Shown here in pieces: positions 28,003 to 36,166 of a stretch of DNA of 50,493 nt. How positions within the stretch are numbered: the first letter of the stretch is position 1; each line of letters opens with the position of its first letter. Below the pieces are notes generated by a model. That model did not search any database. It worked only from the letters and a program-made list of their open reading frames with translations, and was not told where the DNA came from. The stretch comes from Rubrobacter sp. (GTDB lineage Bacteria; Actinomycetota; Rubrobacteria; Rubrobacterales; Rubrobacteraceae), in NCBI GenBank assembly GCA_013695475.1, contig JACDAJ010000150.1, positions 1 to 50,493 on the forward strand. The letters are read 5' to 3'. The position numbers and the translations under genes are program-made.

Positions 28003-28392
28003 TTGACTCTGGGGCTTTTGCAGCAGGAACTTGGCTACAGCGCGGTTTATCTGTATGTCGGGATCTTCATGCTGCTCATCGTCGGTTTCGTCGCAACCGT
28101 GCTTGTTTTGGCTCGCCTCATCGCCCCGAGCCGCAGTTCCAAAACAAAAGCCCAGACTTATGAGACAGGCGAATCCACCGTAACCGACCCGTGGCGACCT
28201 TTCCCGGTTCGTTATTATGTCTTCGCTTTGACATTCCTTATTTTCGACGTGGAAGCATTGTTTCTATTTCCGTGGGCGGTAATTTATTCAGACCTCGGAG
28301 TTTACGGTTTCGTGCAAATGCTGATTTTCGTGACGATCCTTTCCCTCGGCCTCGTTTACGAGTGGAAGAAGGGAGCGCTCAAATGGGTGTGA
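28003..28392 (+). CDS. nuoA: NADH-quinone oxidoreductase subunit A
   Basis: Membrane subunit of complex I, 129 residues with three transmembrane helices. The conserved loop and helix [13 protein letters not shown] is present with its acidic pair, plus [11 protein letters not shown] and a C-terminal [16 protein letters not shown] 28003 has GAAAGG 5 nt upstream. It overlaps nuoB by 10 nt. First gene of an 11-gene nuo operon. Confidence 0.95.
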   Translation: MTLGLLQQELGYSAVYLYVGIFMLLIVGFVATVLVLARLIAPSRSSKTKAQTYETGESTVTDPWRPFPVRYYVFALTFLIFDVEALFLFPWAVIYSDLGVYGFVQMLIFVTILSLGLVYEWKKGALKWV

Positions 28393-29402
28393 TGCAACAA
28401 TTTAACGAACCAAACATTATTACCACGACGACCGACAAGGCTTTCAACTGGGCGCGCAAAAACTCGCTGTGGCCCCTCCAATTCGGCCTCGCATGCTGCG
28501 CCATCGAGATGATGTCCACTGGCATGGCCCACAACGACCTCGAACGCTTCGGGAGCAGCCCGTTCATGGGCTCGCCCCGCCAAGCCGATGTCATGATCGT
28601 CTCCGGAACCGTCTCGACGAAGATGGCCGAGCGCATGACCCGCCTTTACGAGCAAATGCCCGACCCGAAATGGGTCATCGCGATGGGGGCGTGCGCCATA
28701 TCCGGCGGCCCGTTCCTCGATGGATATTCGGTTCTCATGGGCGCGGACCGTGTGATCCCCGTTGACGTGTACGTGCCGGGGTGTCCACCTCGACCCGAGG
28801 CGCTCATCTTCGGCATCATGACTTTGCAAAAGAAGATCGAGCGCGAACAGCAAGTCGGCGGCAAAGAACGCCCCGCCCCGGCCCTCGTGGACGAGGACGG
28901 AACGGTTCATGAGTATCTCCCGGAGAAGGAATATCAGGAAATAAGCGAAGGGAAAGCTCCGCAACTCGAAGGCATCCGGTACCTCAAACGCACGTACACC
29001 TTCGAGCGGAAGGGCATGCCCCCCGGCGCGCAGACCGATGTCGGATGGCTCCCGAAGGAAGTGAAGAAGAAACTCAAGGAAGAGGAAAAAGCCCGCAAAG
29101 AAGCGGAAAAGAAAGCCACCGAAGAAAAAGAATCGAAGGAAGCCGCCGAAGCCGAGAAGTCCGGCGGAGCCGCGACCGCCACAGCCGAAAAGCCGAAGGC
29201 CGAAGGGAAGGCCGACGGCGGTGAAGCGAAAGGTGAAGCCGAATCCGCGAAAGGTGAAGCCGAAGCCGATCCCTCGGACGGCAAGCCGAAGGCCGAAGGC
29301 GGCGAGGCGAGCGGAAAAGCCGATTCTTCGAAGGCCGAAGGCGGAGCCGATGATGGTTCCCCCGACTCTTCCGGCTCCTCCGGCGGCAAGGAGAATGCAT
29401 AA
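28383..29402 (+). CDS. nuoB: NADH-quinone oxidoreductase subunit B with long charged tail
   Basis: Carries the terminal [4Fe-4S] cluster N2 that passes electrons to quinone. The four ligands are Cys38 and Cys39 (LACCAIEMM), Cys104 (MGACAISGG) and Cys134 ([10 protein letters not shown]). The conserved domain ends near residue 160. About 180 further residues follow, the last 110 or so (from [20 protein letters not shown]) a Lys/Glu/Ala- then Gly/Ser-rich tail. Typical NuoB proteins are 160-240 residues, so this 339-residue form is extended. ATG 28383 has GGGAG 7 nt upstream. Confidence 0.95.
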   Translation: MGVMQQFNEPNIITTTTDKAFNWARKNSLWPLQFGLACCAIEMMSTGMAHNDLERFGSSPFMGSPRQADVMIVSGTVSTKMAERMTRLYEQMPDPKWVIAMGACAISGGPFLDGYSVLMGADRVIPVDVYVPGCPPRPEALIFGIMTLQKKIEREQQVGGKERPAPALVDEDGTVHEYLPEKEYQEISEGKAPQLEGIRYLKRTYTFERKGMPPGAQTDVGWLPKEVKKKLKEEEKARKEAEKKATEEKESKEAAEAEKSGGAATATAEKPKAEGKADGGEAKGEAESAKGEAEADPSDGKPKAEGGEASGKADSSKAEGGADDGSPDSSGSSGGKENA

Positions 29403-29893
29403 TGGCCGTCTCGATGCCGGGCGGGGACGTCGCGTCGCGGCTCTCCGGGTACCTCGATGGCCTGAAAAACCGCCACGGCCTCGAAGAAGGCGAGGTCGAG
29501 GGGAATGTCGTTCGGGTCGTCGTCGCGCCGGAGAGTGTGCCGCAGGTTTTGGCGACGGCGAAGGCGCAACTGAAAGTTTTGCATCTCTCGTTCATCACGG
29601 TCGTGGACTGGGAAGGCTCCTTCGAACTTACGTATGAACTCCTCGACCTTCGCGGCGGAACCGTCCGGGTGAAGACGGTCATCGAAGGGACGGAGCCTGT
29701 CATCGGGTCGGTGACGAGTGTTTATCCGACGGCGAATTGGCATGAGCGGGAGGCGTACGACATGTTCGGAGTGGCGTTCCGGGGGCATCCCGACCTTCGG
29801 CGAACGTATATGTGGCAGGATCACTTCGACCACCATCCACTTCTCAAGAGCTTCGACATAAGCACAAAGCGAACATTCGAAGGGTTGCGTTAA
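29402..29893 (+). CDS. nuoC: NADH-quinone oxidoreductase subunit C
   Basis: Hydrophilic connecting-arm subunit (30-kDa family), 163 residues. The conserved C-terminal block is [29 protein letters not shown] followed by FDHHPLLK. The N-terminal part (LRFLxVVDW-type [20 protein letters not shown]) is normal. ATG overlaps the nuoB stop by 1 nt (TAATG). Confidence 0.95.
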   Translation: MAVSMPGGDVASRLSGYLDGLKNRHGLEEGEVEGNVVRVVVAPESVPQVLATAKAQLKVLHLSFITVVDWEGSFELTYELLDLRGGTVRVKTVIEGTEPVIGSVTSVYPTANWHEREAYDMFGVAFRGHPDLRRTYMWQDHFDHHPLLKSFDISTKRTFEGLR

Positions 29894-29895
29894 CC

Positions 29896-31080
29896 ATGCT
29901 TAGTGAAGAACGCCGCAACGAAACAGTCGCCCTCGACGGAACCGCGAGCGAGCGCCTCGCGAGGCCGGACATCCGGAGCGAGTTCGGCCTCGAAACAATG
30001 GACATGAACATGGGGCCGCAGCATCCCGCCATGCACGGCCTCCTCCGACTCATCCTCGAACTCGACGGCGAAACCGTCATGCGATGCGACCCGGTGATGG
30101 GCTATCTCCATCGGAGCCAAGAAAAAATCGCCGAGAACCGGATGTATCCGGCGGTCGTCCCGATGACGGACCGGCTCGATTATTTCGCGAACATCCACAA
30201 CGAGCATGGGTACGTCCTCGCGGTCGAGGATCTCCTCGACGCCGAACTCCCACCTCGGGCGGAATATATACGGGTTCTCATGAGCGAACTCATGCGGCTC
30301 GCGAGCCACATCCCGTCCATCGGCTTCCTCATGCTCGAACTCGGGGCGTTCACTCCGATTTTGTACGCCTTCCGCGAGCGGGAGCGGATCCAGAATTTCC
30401 TCGAAGCCATCACGGGCGCGAGGATGATGTTCCACTATTTCCGCATCGGCGGTGTGAAAGCGGATCTCCCGCCGGGCATCCTCGAAGAAATCTCCGAATA
30501 CCTCGACGGCCTCGAAGGACGTTTCCAAACCGACACCGTCGATCTCGTGACGGGGAGTGAAATTTACGTCGCGAGAACGAAAGGTGTCGGGAGGATGACC
30601 CCCGAACAAGCTCTCGACATCGGCGTCACCGGCCCGCCCCTTCGCGGCACGGGCGTGGATTTCGACATCCGGCGCGACTATCCGTACAGCGTTTACAACG
30701 AGCTCGACTTCAATGTCGTGACGGATGACGCGGGGGATGTCGCGGCCTCGTACCGGGTGAGGATCGGGGAGGTTTGGCAGAGCATACGCATCATTCGCCA
30801 GGTCATCGAGAAGATGCCCGAAGGCCCGGTCATGGCCGACCTCGGACGCCGCCTCCGCCCGAAGGAAGGCGATGGGTTCGGGCGGGTCGAAAGTCCGCGG
30901 GGCGAGTATGCCGTCCATGTCGTTTCGGACGGGTCGGACTCGGCGTACCGGGTACATTACCGGGACCCGAGTTTTTGCAGCATGCAGCTTTTGCAGGAAG
31001 TCGTGCCGGGTCATTATCTGCCGGACATCATGCCGATAATGGGTATGATCGACCCGGTGAGCGGGGGATGGGACAAGTGA
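29896..31080 (+). CDS. nuoD: NADH-quinone oxidoreductase subunit D
   Basis: The 49-kDa-type subunit that forms the quinone site with NuoB, 394 residues. [13 protein letters not shown] carries the quinone-proximal His, [11 protein letters not shown] is the HRGxEK motif with Ser replacing Gly, and the NuoD/hydrogenase-like core ends [19 protein letters not shown] 29896 follows the nuoC stop by 2 nt. In standard operons nuoE, F and G come next; here a 142-nt repeat-bearing spacer and then nuoH follow. Confidence 0.96.
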   Translation: MLSEERRNETVALDGTASERLARPDIRSEFGLETMDMNMGPQHPAMHGLLRLILELDGETVMRCDPVMGYLHRSQEKIAENRMYPAVVPMTDRLDYFANIHNEHGYVLAVEDLLDAELPPRAEYIRVLMSELMRLASHIPSIGFLMLELGAFTPILYAFRERERIQNFLEAITGARMMFHYFRIGGVKADLPPGILEEISEYLDGLEGRFQTDTVDLVTGSEIYVARTKGVGRMTPEQALDIGVTGPPLRGTGVDFDIRRDYPYSVYNELDFNVVTDDAGDVAASYRVRIGEVWQSIRIIRQVIEKMPEGPVMADLGRRLRPKEGDGFGRVESPRGEYAVHVVSDGSDSAYRVHYRDPSFCSMQLLQEVVPGHYLPDIMPIMGMIDPVSGGWDK

Positions 31081-31084
31081 TGGC

Positions 31085-31185
31085 CGCTCCCTTCGGTCGC
31101 TCTGGTTGGTCGCTTCGCTCTCGGTTATTGGTTGTTGGTTCTTGGTTTTTTGTTTTTGCCAACAACCAACAACCAATAACCCGAA
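31085..31185. repeat. heptad-repeat hairpin element between nuoD and nuoH
   Basis: Left arm: GGTTATT, GGTTGTT, GGTTCTT, GGTTTTT (31123-31150). Right arm: CCAACAA, CCAACAA, CCAATAA, CC (31159-31181). GGTTATTGGTTGTTGG (31123-31138) is a perfect inverted copy of 31166-31181. The loop contains GTTTTTGCCAAC (31152-31163), shared exactly with two other loci. The left flank GGTCGCTTCGCTC resembles that at 4156-4165. The spacer has no ORF; it occupies the place where nuoEFG normally lies. Confidence 0.85.
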
Positions 31186-31222
31186 GAAAACAATCGACAT
31201 CGCCGGGGGGGTGCGATAAACA

Positions 31223-32221
31223 ATGGAGTTCCTGAATTTCCTGAACCAAGAACCGTGGAGGTTCATACTCTCGTTTGGGGTCGTGCTTTTCCTGACTTTG
31301 AATCTCGCGGCGATCCTCGTCATGGGCGAGAGGAAGGTCGCGGGATACATCCAGCTTCGGTATGGGCCGAACCGGGTGGGGCCTCGGGGGCTTCTCCAGC
31401 CGCTCGCGGACATTATCAAGCTGTTCACGAAGGAGAATATTTCGCCCGGAAAGGCGGACTTGTGGATCTTCCTCGGCGCGCCGATCGCTATGTTCATCCC
31501 GGTCGCCGCCGTGTGGCTCGTGATTCCTTTCGCCCCCGGCGCGGTCGTCGCGGATTTGAACGTGGCGATTCTTTTCTTTGTGGCCGTCACTTCCGTCGGC
31601 GCGCTCGGCGTGATCATGGCCGGGTACGGGAGCCGCTCGAACTTCTCGCTTCTCGGCGCATTGCGCGGCGCGGCGCAAATGATCTCGTACGAAGTGCCGC
31701 TCATCCTCAGTCTTCTCGGGGTCGTGATGCTGACCGGGAGCCTTTCGCTCGTGGACGTCGTGAACGCGCAGGGCGGCGGTTTCTGGAACTGGTATTTCAT
31801 CGTCCAGTTCCCGATGTTCATAGTTTTCTATATCTCCAGCCTCGCCGAAACGAAAAGAGTCCCGTTCGATCTTCCCGAAGGCGAGAGTGAGATTGTCGGC
31901 GGGTATATGATCGAGTATTCGGGGATGACGTGGGCGCTCATTCAGGCGGCGGAGTTCGCGGGGATGGGTCTTATGGCGGGGATCACGACGACGCTTTTCC
32001 TCGGGGGGTGGCAGCCGCCGCTTCCGTTCCTCGACTTCGGGCAATTCAACTGGATCTGGTTCGGGATAAAGACGGCGCTCATTATGTTCACGTTCCAATG
32101 GATACGGTGGAGCCTGCCTCGGCTGAGGATGGATCAGCTCATGGATCTCGGCTGGAAAGTCCTCGTTCCACTGACCCTCGTGTGGCTCGTCATCACGGCG
32201 GGCGCGATGCTCGTTTTCTAG
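31223..32221 (+). CDS. nuoH: NADH-quinone oxidoreductase subunit H
   Basis: Membrane subunit ND1 homologue, 332 residues with eight or so helices, at the junction between quinone site and membrane arm. It has the signature ERKVAGYIQLRYGPNRVGPRG near residue 36, and the conserved loop AETKRVPFDLPEGESEIVGGY with its acidic residues. ATG 31223 lies just downstream of the repeat hairpin and has only a weak ribosome-binding site (GGGGGG-TGCGATAAACA). Confidence 0.96.
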   Translation: MEFLNFLNQEPWRFILSFGVVLFLTLNLAAILVMGERKVAGYIQLRYGPNRVGPRGLLQPLADIIKLFTKENISPGKADLWIFLGAPIAMFIPVAAVWLVIPFAPGAVVADLNVAILFFVAVTSVGALGVIMAGYGSRSNFSLLGALRGAAQMISYEVPLILSLLGVVMLTGSLSLVDVVNAQGGGFWNWYFIVQFPMFIVFYISSLAETKRVPFDLPEGESEIVGGYMIEYSGMTWALIQAAEFAGMGLMAGITTTLFLGGWQPPLPFLDFGQFNWIWFGIKTALIMFTFQWIRWSLPRLRMDQLMDLGWKVLVPLTLVWLVITAGAMLVF

Positions 32222-32245
32222 GAATTCAGGAAAGGTTTTTTAGAT

Positions 32246-32797
32246 ATGCCACAACTCGGACAGGGAATTTTGAAGGGGATGAGCATCACGCTCAGAAACC
32301 TCTTCAAAAACAAAATAACCCGCCAATACCCGGAATATAAACGCGACTTGCCCGACCGCACCCGAGGCATGCTCACGGTGGACATGGACCGGTGCATCGC
32401 GTGCCTCCAGTGCATGCGCGTCTGCCCGGACCACTGCATCTCCATCGAGCAAACGAAGCGCGACGCCGACGGCTCCGGCAAACCAAAACCATACGCGGTC
32501 GGCTTCGTCATTGACGACTCACGGTGCATGTATTGTTCTTTGTGCGTCGAGGTATGCCCGGTGAACTGCATTTACCACACCGAGGAATTCGAGGCGCAAG
32601 CGTACAACCGCCTCGAACTGGCGAGGCAATTCGGAGAGCGCCCCGTTGACCCGACCATTGACCCGCGCCCGCCCGTCAAAAAGAAGCCGAAGAAAGCCGC
32701 CGCCAAAGGCAAAGCCGATGAGAAAGCCGACGGCGACGCGCCGAAGAAGGCTCCGGCGAAGGCGGCCGGGAAGTCGTCCGAGGGGGACGCGGCTTGA
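32246..32797 (+). CDS. nuoI: NADH-quinone oxidoreductase subunit I with Lys/Ala tail
   Basis: Two [4Fe-4S] clusters (N6a, N6b) are ligated by CIACLQCMRVCP (about 51-62) and CMYCSLCVEVCP (about 92-103). The core ends near residue 135; a tail of about 45 residues rich in Lys, Ala and Pro follows (KKKPKKAAAKGKADEKAD). This subunit bridges the connecting cluster chain to NuoB. Its stop is within the TTGA start of nuoJ. Confidence 0.95.
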   Translation: MPQLGQGILKGMSITLRNLFKNKITRQYPEYKRDLPDRTRGMLTVDMDRCIACLQCMRVCPDHCISIEQTKRDADGSGKPKPYAVGFVIDDSRCMYCSLCVEVCPVNCIYHTEEFEAQAYNRLELARQFGERPVDPTIDPRPPVKKKPKKAAAKGKADEKADGDAPKKAPAKAAGKSSEGDAA

Positions 32798-33342
32798 CGA
32801 TAATATTCGGGTTCCTCGCCGGGATGATGCTCGTCTCGGCTCTCGGGGTGGTTCTCAGCCGGAACGTCGTCCACTCGGCTCTTTTTATGAGCGGGTCTTT
32901 CCTCGCGGTCGTGGGGTTCTTCGTGATGCTTTCGGCCCCCGCGCTCGCCGCTTTCCAGCTTTTGATATACGTCGGGGCGGTTTCCGTTGTGATCCTCTTC
33001 GGCATCATGTTCACGCAGAGTCCGCAAGTTCGGAGTTTCTCGACGATCGTGAATAAACAAGTTTGGGCGGGACTCGCCGTCGCCCTCGGGGTCGGCGGGT
33101 TTCTCTCGTATATTTTGGCGACGGAAGATTGGGGGGCGACGGAGGCTGGGCAGGGGACTCGGGACGTCGCCGCGTTCGGTGAGTATCTTCTCGGGGTCGG
33201 GCCGGACTCGGAGATATTCGCGATGCTTTTCCAGCTTGTGGCGATCCTCTTGTTCGTGGCGGTCATTGCCGCTATAGTCATCAGCCGCCGTAAAGACACC
33301 GACATCGAAAGCGCGAGCGACGTGAGAGACGTGGGGGAATAA
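32794..33342 (+). CDS. nuoJ: NADH-quinone oxidoreductase subunit J
   Basis: ND6-type membrane subunit, 182 residues, five helices. It shows the family N-terminus GMMLVSALGVVLSRNVVHSALFM and the conserved LLIYVGAVSVVILFGIMF. TTG 32794 overlaps the nuoI stop. The C-terminal charged tail is short (RRKDTDIESASDVRD). Confidence 0.94.
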   Translation: MTIIFGFLAGMMLVSALGVVLSRNVVHSALFMSGSFLAVVGFFVMLSAPALAAFQLLIYVGAVSVVILFGIMFTQSPQVRSFSTIVNKQVWAGLAVALGVGGFLSYILATEDWGATEAGQGTRDVAAFGEYLLGVGPDSEIFAMLFQLVAILLFVAVIAAIVISRRKDTDIESASDVRDVGE

Positions 33343-33692
33343 TGCCGGGGCCGATACAAACCGTCGCCGAGACGCTGAATTCGCAGATCCCCCTCGAAGG
33401 ATTCCTCATCGTCGCGGCGGTGATGTTCGCCATCGGGGCGTGGGGGGCGGTCATCCGGAGGAACGCGGTCGTCGTGTTCATGTGCGTCGAGATCATGATA
33501 AACGCCGTGAACCTCACCCTCGTCGCCTTCGCGGATTTCCTCCCGGACGCGGGCGGCATCGGGGCGAGCTACGCCGCCCTCATCATCGCCATCGCCGCCG
33601 CCGAAGTCGCGGTCGGACTCGCGATCGTCCTCGCGATATTCCGCTCTCGCCGCACGGTGAATATTGACGAAGTAAATTCGATGAGGGGCTGA
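33342..33692 (+). CDS. nuoK: NADH-quinone oxidoreductase subunit K
   Basis: ND4L-type subunit of 116 residues with three helices. The conserved Glu residues lie in VFMCVEIMINAVNLTLVAF and in AAAEVAVGLAIVLAIFR, both part of the proton path. ATG overlaps the nuoJ stop (TAATG). A 491-nt gap separates it from nuoL, unlike the overlaps elsewhere in the operon. Confidence 0.95.
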   Translation: MPGPIQTVAETLNSQIPLEGFLIVAAVMFAIGAWGAVIRRNAVVVFMCVEIMINAVNLTLVAFADFLPDAGGIGASYAALIIAIAAAEVAVGLAIVLAIFRSRRTVNIDEVNSMRG

Positions 33693-34183
33693 ACGGTGGT
33701 TTGTGTGGGCGAACGATTCGAGGCTCTCGGAGGGAACGGCGGTCTTCGCCGCGGCTCGAAGCTCGCCGCGGGGCGGACGGGCGGCGGGTTTCGGAGGTAT
33801 GGAGCTTCCCGGGATTCGGGTTTCAGGTTTCGGGTTTCAGGCTTCAGGAAATGCGCTCCGGACGGGCGGCGGCTGTCGGGCGAGGCCCGGACTATGGAGG
33901 GGAGCGACCTTCATGAACTACGCTGTGCGGCGACGGTCGGCGCGTTTCCGACTTCGGGGAAAGCGCTTCGCCAATGCTCGGAGAGCCGAGTCTCCCGGTC
34001 GGGTCGAGGCGAGTCCGCGGGGCTCGGGCCGGGGTGTTCCGGGCGACTCCGAAGCCTCGCGCCATTCCAAAGAATCACCGCGATCCGGATTCCGGGTGAA
34101 GAATTTCGCGCGTGCGAGGCACGCCGCGCCTCCACCGGGCGACCCGGCTTTCACATGAACTATCGAGAAAGGATGGCCGCGTA
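33693..34183. other. unusual spacer between nuoK and nuoL
   Basis: This 491-nt insertion sits in an otherwise overlapping operon. It holds a tandem heptad array (33818-33848) and GC-rich sequence with many short inverted repeats. Near-identical words TTCATGAACTA (33910-33920) and TTCACATGAACTA (34151-34163) lie about 240 nt apart. A reading frame from ATG 33913 ends at TGA 34156-34158 and encodes an Arg/Pro/Ser-rich peptide without similarity; I do not regard it as a gene. Confidence 0.6.
33818..33848 (+). repeat. tandem heptad GGTTTCA array
   Basis: Units are GGTTTCA, GGTTTCG, GGTTTCA, GGCTTCA, GG (33819-33848). The 7-bp period matches the hairpin elements at 4166 and 31123, but no complementary arm follows. 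Five GG runs spaced by 5 nt could form a two-tier G-quadruplex. Confidence 0.75.
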
Positions 34184-34184
34184 G
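34155..34184 (+). other. 9-codon upstream ORF coupled to nuoL
   Basis: ATG 34155 opens a short frame encoding MNYRERMAA that ends at TAG 34182-34184, sharing its last G with the GTG start of nuoL. It contains GAAAGGA, which may be the actual nuoL ribosome-binding site. It may serve only for translational coupling after the long spacer. Confidence 0.3.
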
Positions 34185-36166
34185 TGACGTCTCTCGGTCA
34201 GCAACTCGTGATCGCCGCCATCCCGATCATCCCGGCTCTCGTGTTCCTCGCGCTCACGCTTTTCGGGAGGATTCTCCGCGAGAACTCGCAATATGTCGCC
34301 ATCTTCGGGATGGTCTTCTCGCTCGTGTTCTCGGTGTTCGCTTTGTATACGGTCGCGAGTACCGGAGCGCCGATACAGTTCGCGGTGGACTGGATCGACC
34401 TCGGAGCGGGCGGCTCGTTCTCGATGGGCGTGAACATCGACGGCCTCGCGGCCATGATGCTCGTCGTCGTCTCTTTCGTGAGCCTCATGGTTCAACTTTA
34501 CTCCGGCGCGTTCATGGAAGGCGACAAACGCTTCGCATGGTATTACGCCGTTCTCAACCTCTTCACGGCCTCGATGCTCGGCCTCGTCCTCGCCTCGAAC
34601 TTCATCCAGCTTTATATTTTCTGGGAACTCGTCGGTTTGTGTTCGTATCTCCTCGTCGGACATTGGTTCGAGAAGGATTCGGCGAAGAAGGCCGCCCAAA
34701 AAGCATTCATCGTCACCCGCGTCGGCGACGCCGCCCTTTTCGTCGGCATCATCATTTTCTGGCGGGCGACCGGGACGACGAGCTTCGAGGGGATCGCGAG
34801 CGCGGCTCAGGCGGGCTTCATCGGCGGCTCGGTACTCACCGCAGCGGTCATCCTCGTGTTTATCGGGGCGATCGGGAAGTCGGCGCAGTTCCCGCTCCAC
34901 GTGTGGCTCCCGGACGCGATGGAAGGCCCAACCCCGGTATCCGCCCTCATCCACGCCGCCACGATGGTCGCGGCGGGCGTGTATCTCGTCGCCCGCACAT
35001 ACGACATCTTCGTTCAAAGCCCGACCGCCATGCTCACGGTCGCGTACATCGGTGGTTTCACCGCGTTCATGGCCGCGACGATGGCGCTCGTGAAGAAGGA
35101 TATAAAGCGGGTCGTGGCATATTCGACCGTCTCGCAACTCGGGTATATGATGCTCGCGCTCGGGGTCGGGGCGTATTCGGCGAGCATGTTCCATCTTTAT
35201 AATCACGCCTTTTTCAAAGCGCTTCTCTTCCTCGGGGCGGGGAGCATAATTTATGCGATGAGTTCGTATTCCCTCTCGGACATGGGCGGTTTGAAACGCC
35301 GGATGCCGATCACATTTTGGACGATGGTCATCGGCGGACTTTCCCTCGCCGGGATATTCCCGCTCGCCGGATTTTGGTCGAAGGACGCCATCGTCGCGTT
35401 CACCGCCGAAGAGCATTATTACGTCCTCTTCGGGATGGCATTATTGACCGTCTTCCTCACGGCACTCTATATTTTCCGGGCTATTTTCATGGCCTTCCTC
35501 GGCGAGCCGAGAACGGAGGCCGCGAGGAATGCGGTCGAGTCTCCCGGAGTAATGACTTTGCCCATGATCCTCCTCGCCTTCCTCGCGATAGTGAGCGGAT
35601 GGGTCGGCATCCCGAATGGGACGGGAATTCCGGTTCCCGACCTTTTCACGAGCTTCGTCGCACCGAGCGGCTTCGCGGCGAATACGCTCGAAAGCTCCCT
35701 CGGGGTCGAGCCGCATGGTTTCAGTATTCCGCTCGCCATCGTGTCGCTCGTCGTCGCTTTGGCGGGCATCGGACTAGCGTATTTCCTTTATGTCGTGAAT
35801 CCGAGCGCGGCGACCTCTTTGCAAAGACGCTTCTCCGGCGTCCATACTTTCCTCGACAAAGGATGGTATTTCGACTCGGTTTATAACTTCGTATTCGTGA
35901 AGGGATCGTTCGCGCTCGGGCGGGCGGCTCGCGGTTTCGACCGGAATGTTCTCGGGGGCGCGGTCGGGGGGATCGGGCGCGGGGCGTCCGGCCTCGGGGG
36001 GCTTCTCGGGAAATTGCAAACCGGGGGCGTCCAGAATTATGTCCTCTTCATATTGGCGGGCGTACTCGTCTTCGCCATCATTGCCGGGGGCGAACTCGCC
36101 TTCTTCGTGGCGGCGATCATCGCGCTCGTGACGATAACGACTCTTTTCGTGGGGGCGAGACTGTGA
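34184..36166 (+). CDS. nuoL: NADH-quinone oxidoreductase subunit L
   Basis: The largest antiporter-like subunit, 660 residues. The N-terminal part and core carry the proton-channel residues in ELVGLCSYLLVGHWFEK (key Glu) and FPLHVWLPDAMEGPTPVSALIHAATMV, and the Lys/His-bearing SQLGYMMLALGVGAY and HAFFKALLFL. The C-terminal amphipathic lateral helix and last transmembrane helix are present (about 540-660). GTG 34184 is chosen by homology and by overlap with the upstream TAG. It overlaps nuoM by 4 nt. Confidence 0.96.
   Translation: MTSLGQQLVIAAIPIIPALVFLALTLFGRILRENSQYVAIFGMVFSLVFSVFALYTVASTGAPIQFAVDWIDLGAGGSFSMGVNIDGLAAMMLVVVSFVSLMVQLYSGAFMEGDKRFAWYYAVLNLFTASMLGLVLASNFIQLYIFWELVGLCSYLLVGHWFEKDSAKKAAQKAFIVTRVGDAALFVGIIIFWRATGTTSFEGIASAAQAGFIGGSVLTAAVILVFIGAIGKSAQFPLHVWLPDAMEGPTPVSALIHAATMVAAGVYLVARTYDIFVQSPTAMLTVAYIGGFTAFMAATMALVKKDIKRVVAYSTVSQLGYMMLALGVGAYSASMFHLYNHAFFKALLFLGAGSIIYAMSSYSLSDMGGLKRRMPITFWTMVIGGLSLAGIFPLAGFWSKDAIVAFTAEEHYYVLFGMALLTVFLTALYIFRAIFMAFLGEPRTEAARNAVESPGVMTLPMILLAFLAIVSGWVGIPNGTGIPVPDLFTSFVAPSGFAANTLESSLGVEPHGFSIPLAIVSLVVALAGIGLAYFLYVVNPSAATSLQRRFSGVHTFLDKGWYFDSVYNFVFVKGSFALGRAARGFDRNVLGGAVGGIGRGASGLGGLLGKLQTGGVQNYVLFILAGVLVFAIIAGGELAFFVAAIIALVTITTLFVGARL

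Noticed and set aside
31081-31222. A transposon or insertion sequence in the nuoD-nuoH gap.
   Set aside because: No transposase ORF, no terminal repeats of IS type, and no target duplication visible; the structure is better described as a heptad hairpin repeat.
33703-34158. Open frames of about 150 codons in the nuoK-nuoL spacer.
   Set aside because: Arg/Gly/Pro-rich products crossing repeat DNA, no homology, and codon use unlike the neighbouring genes. Treated as spacer.
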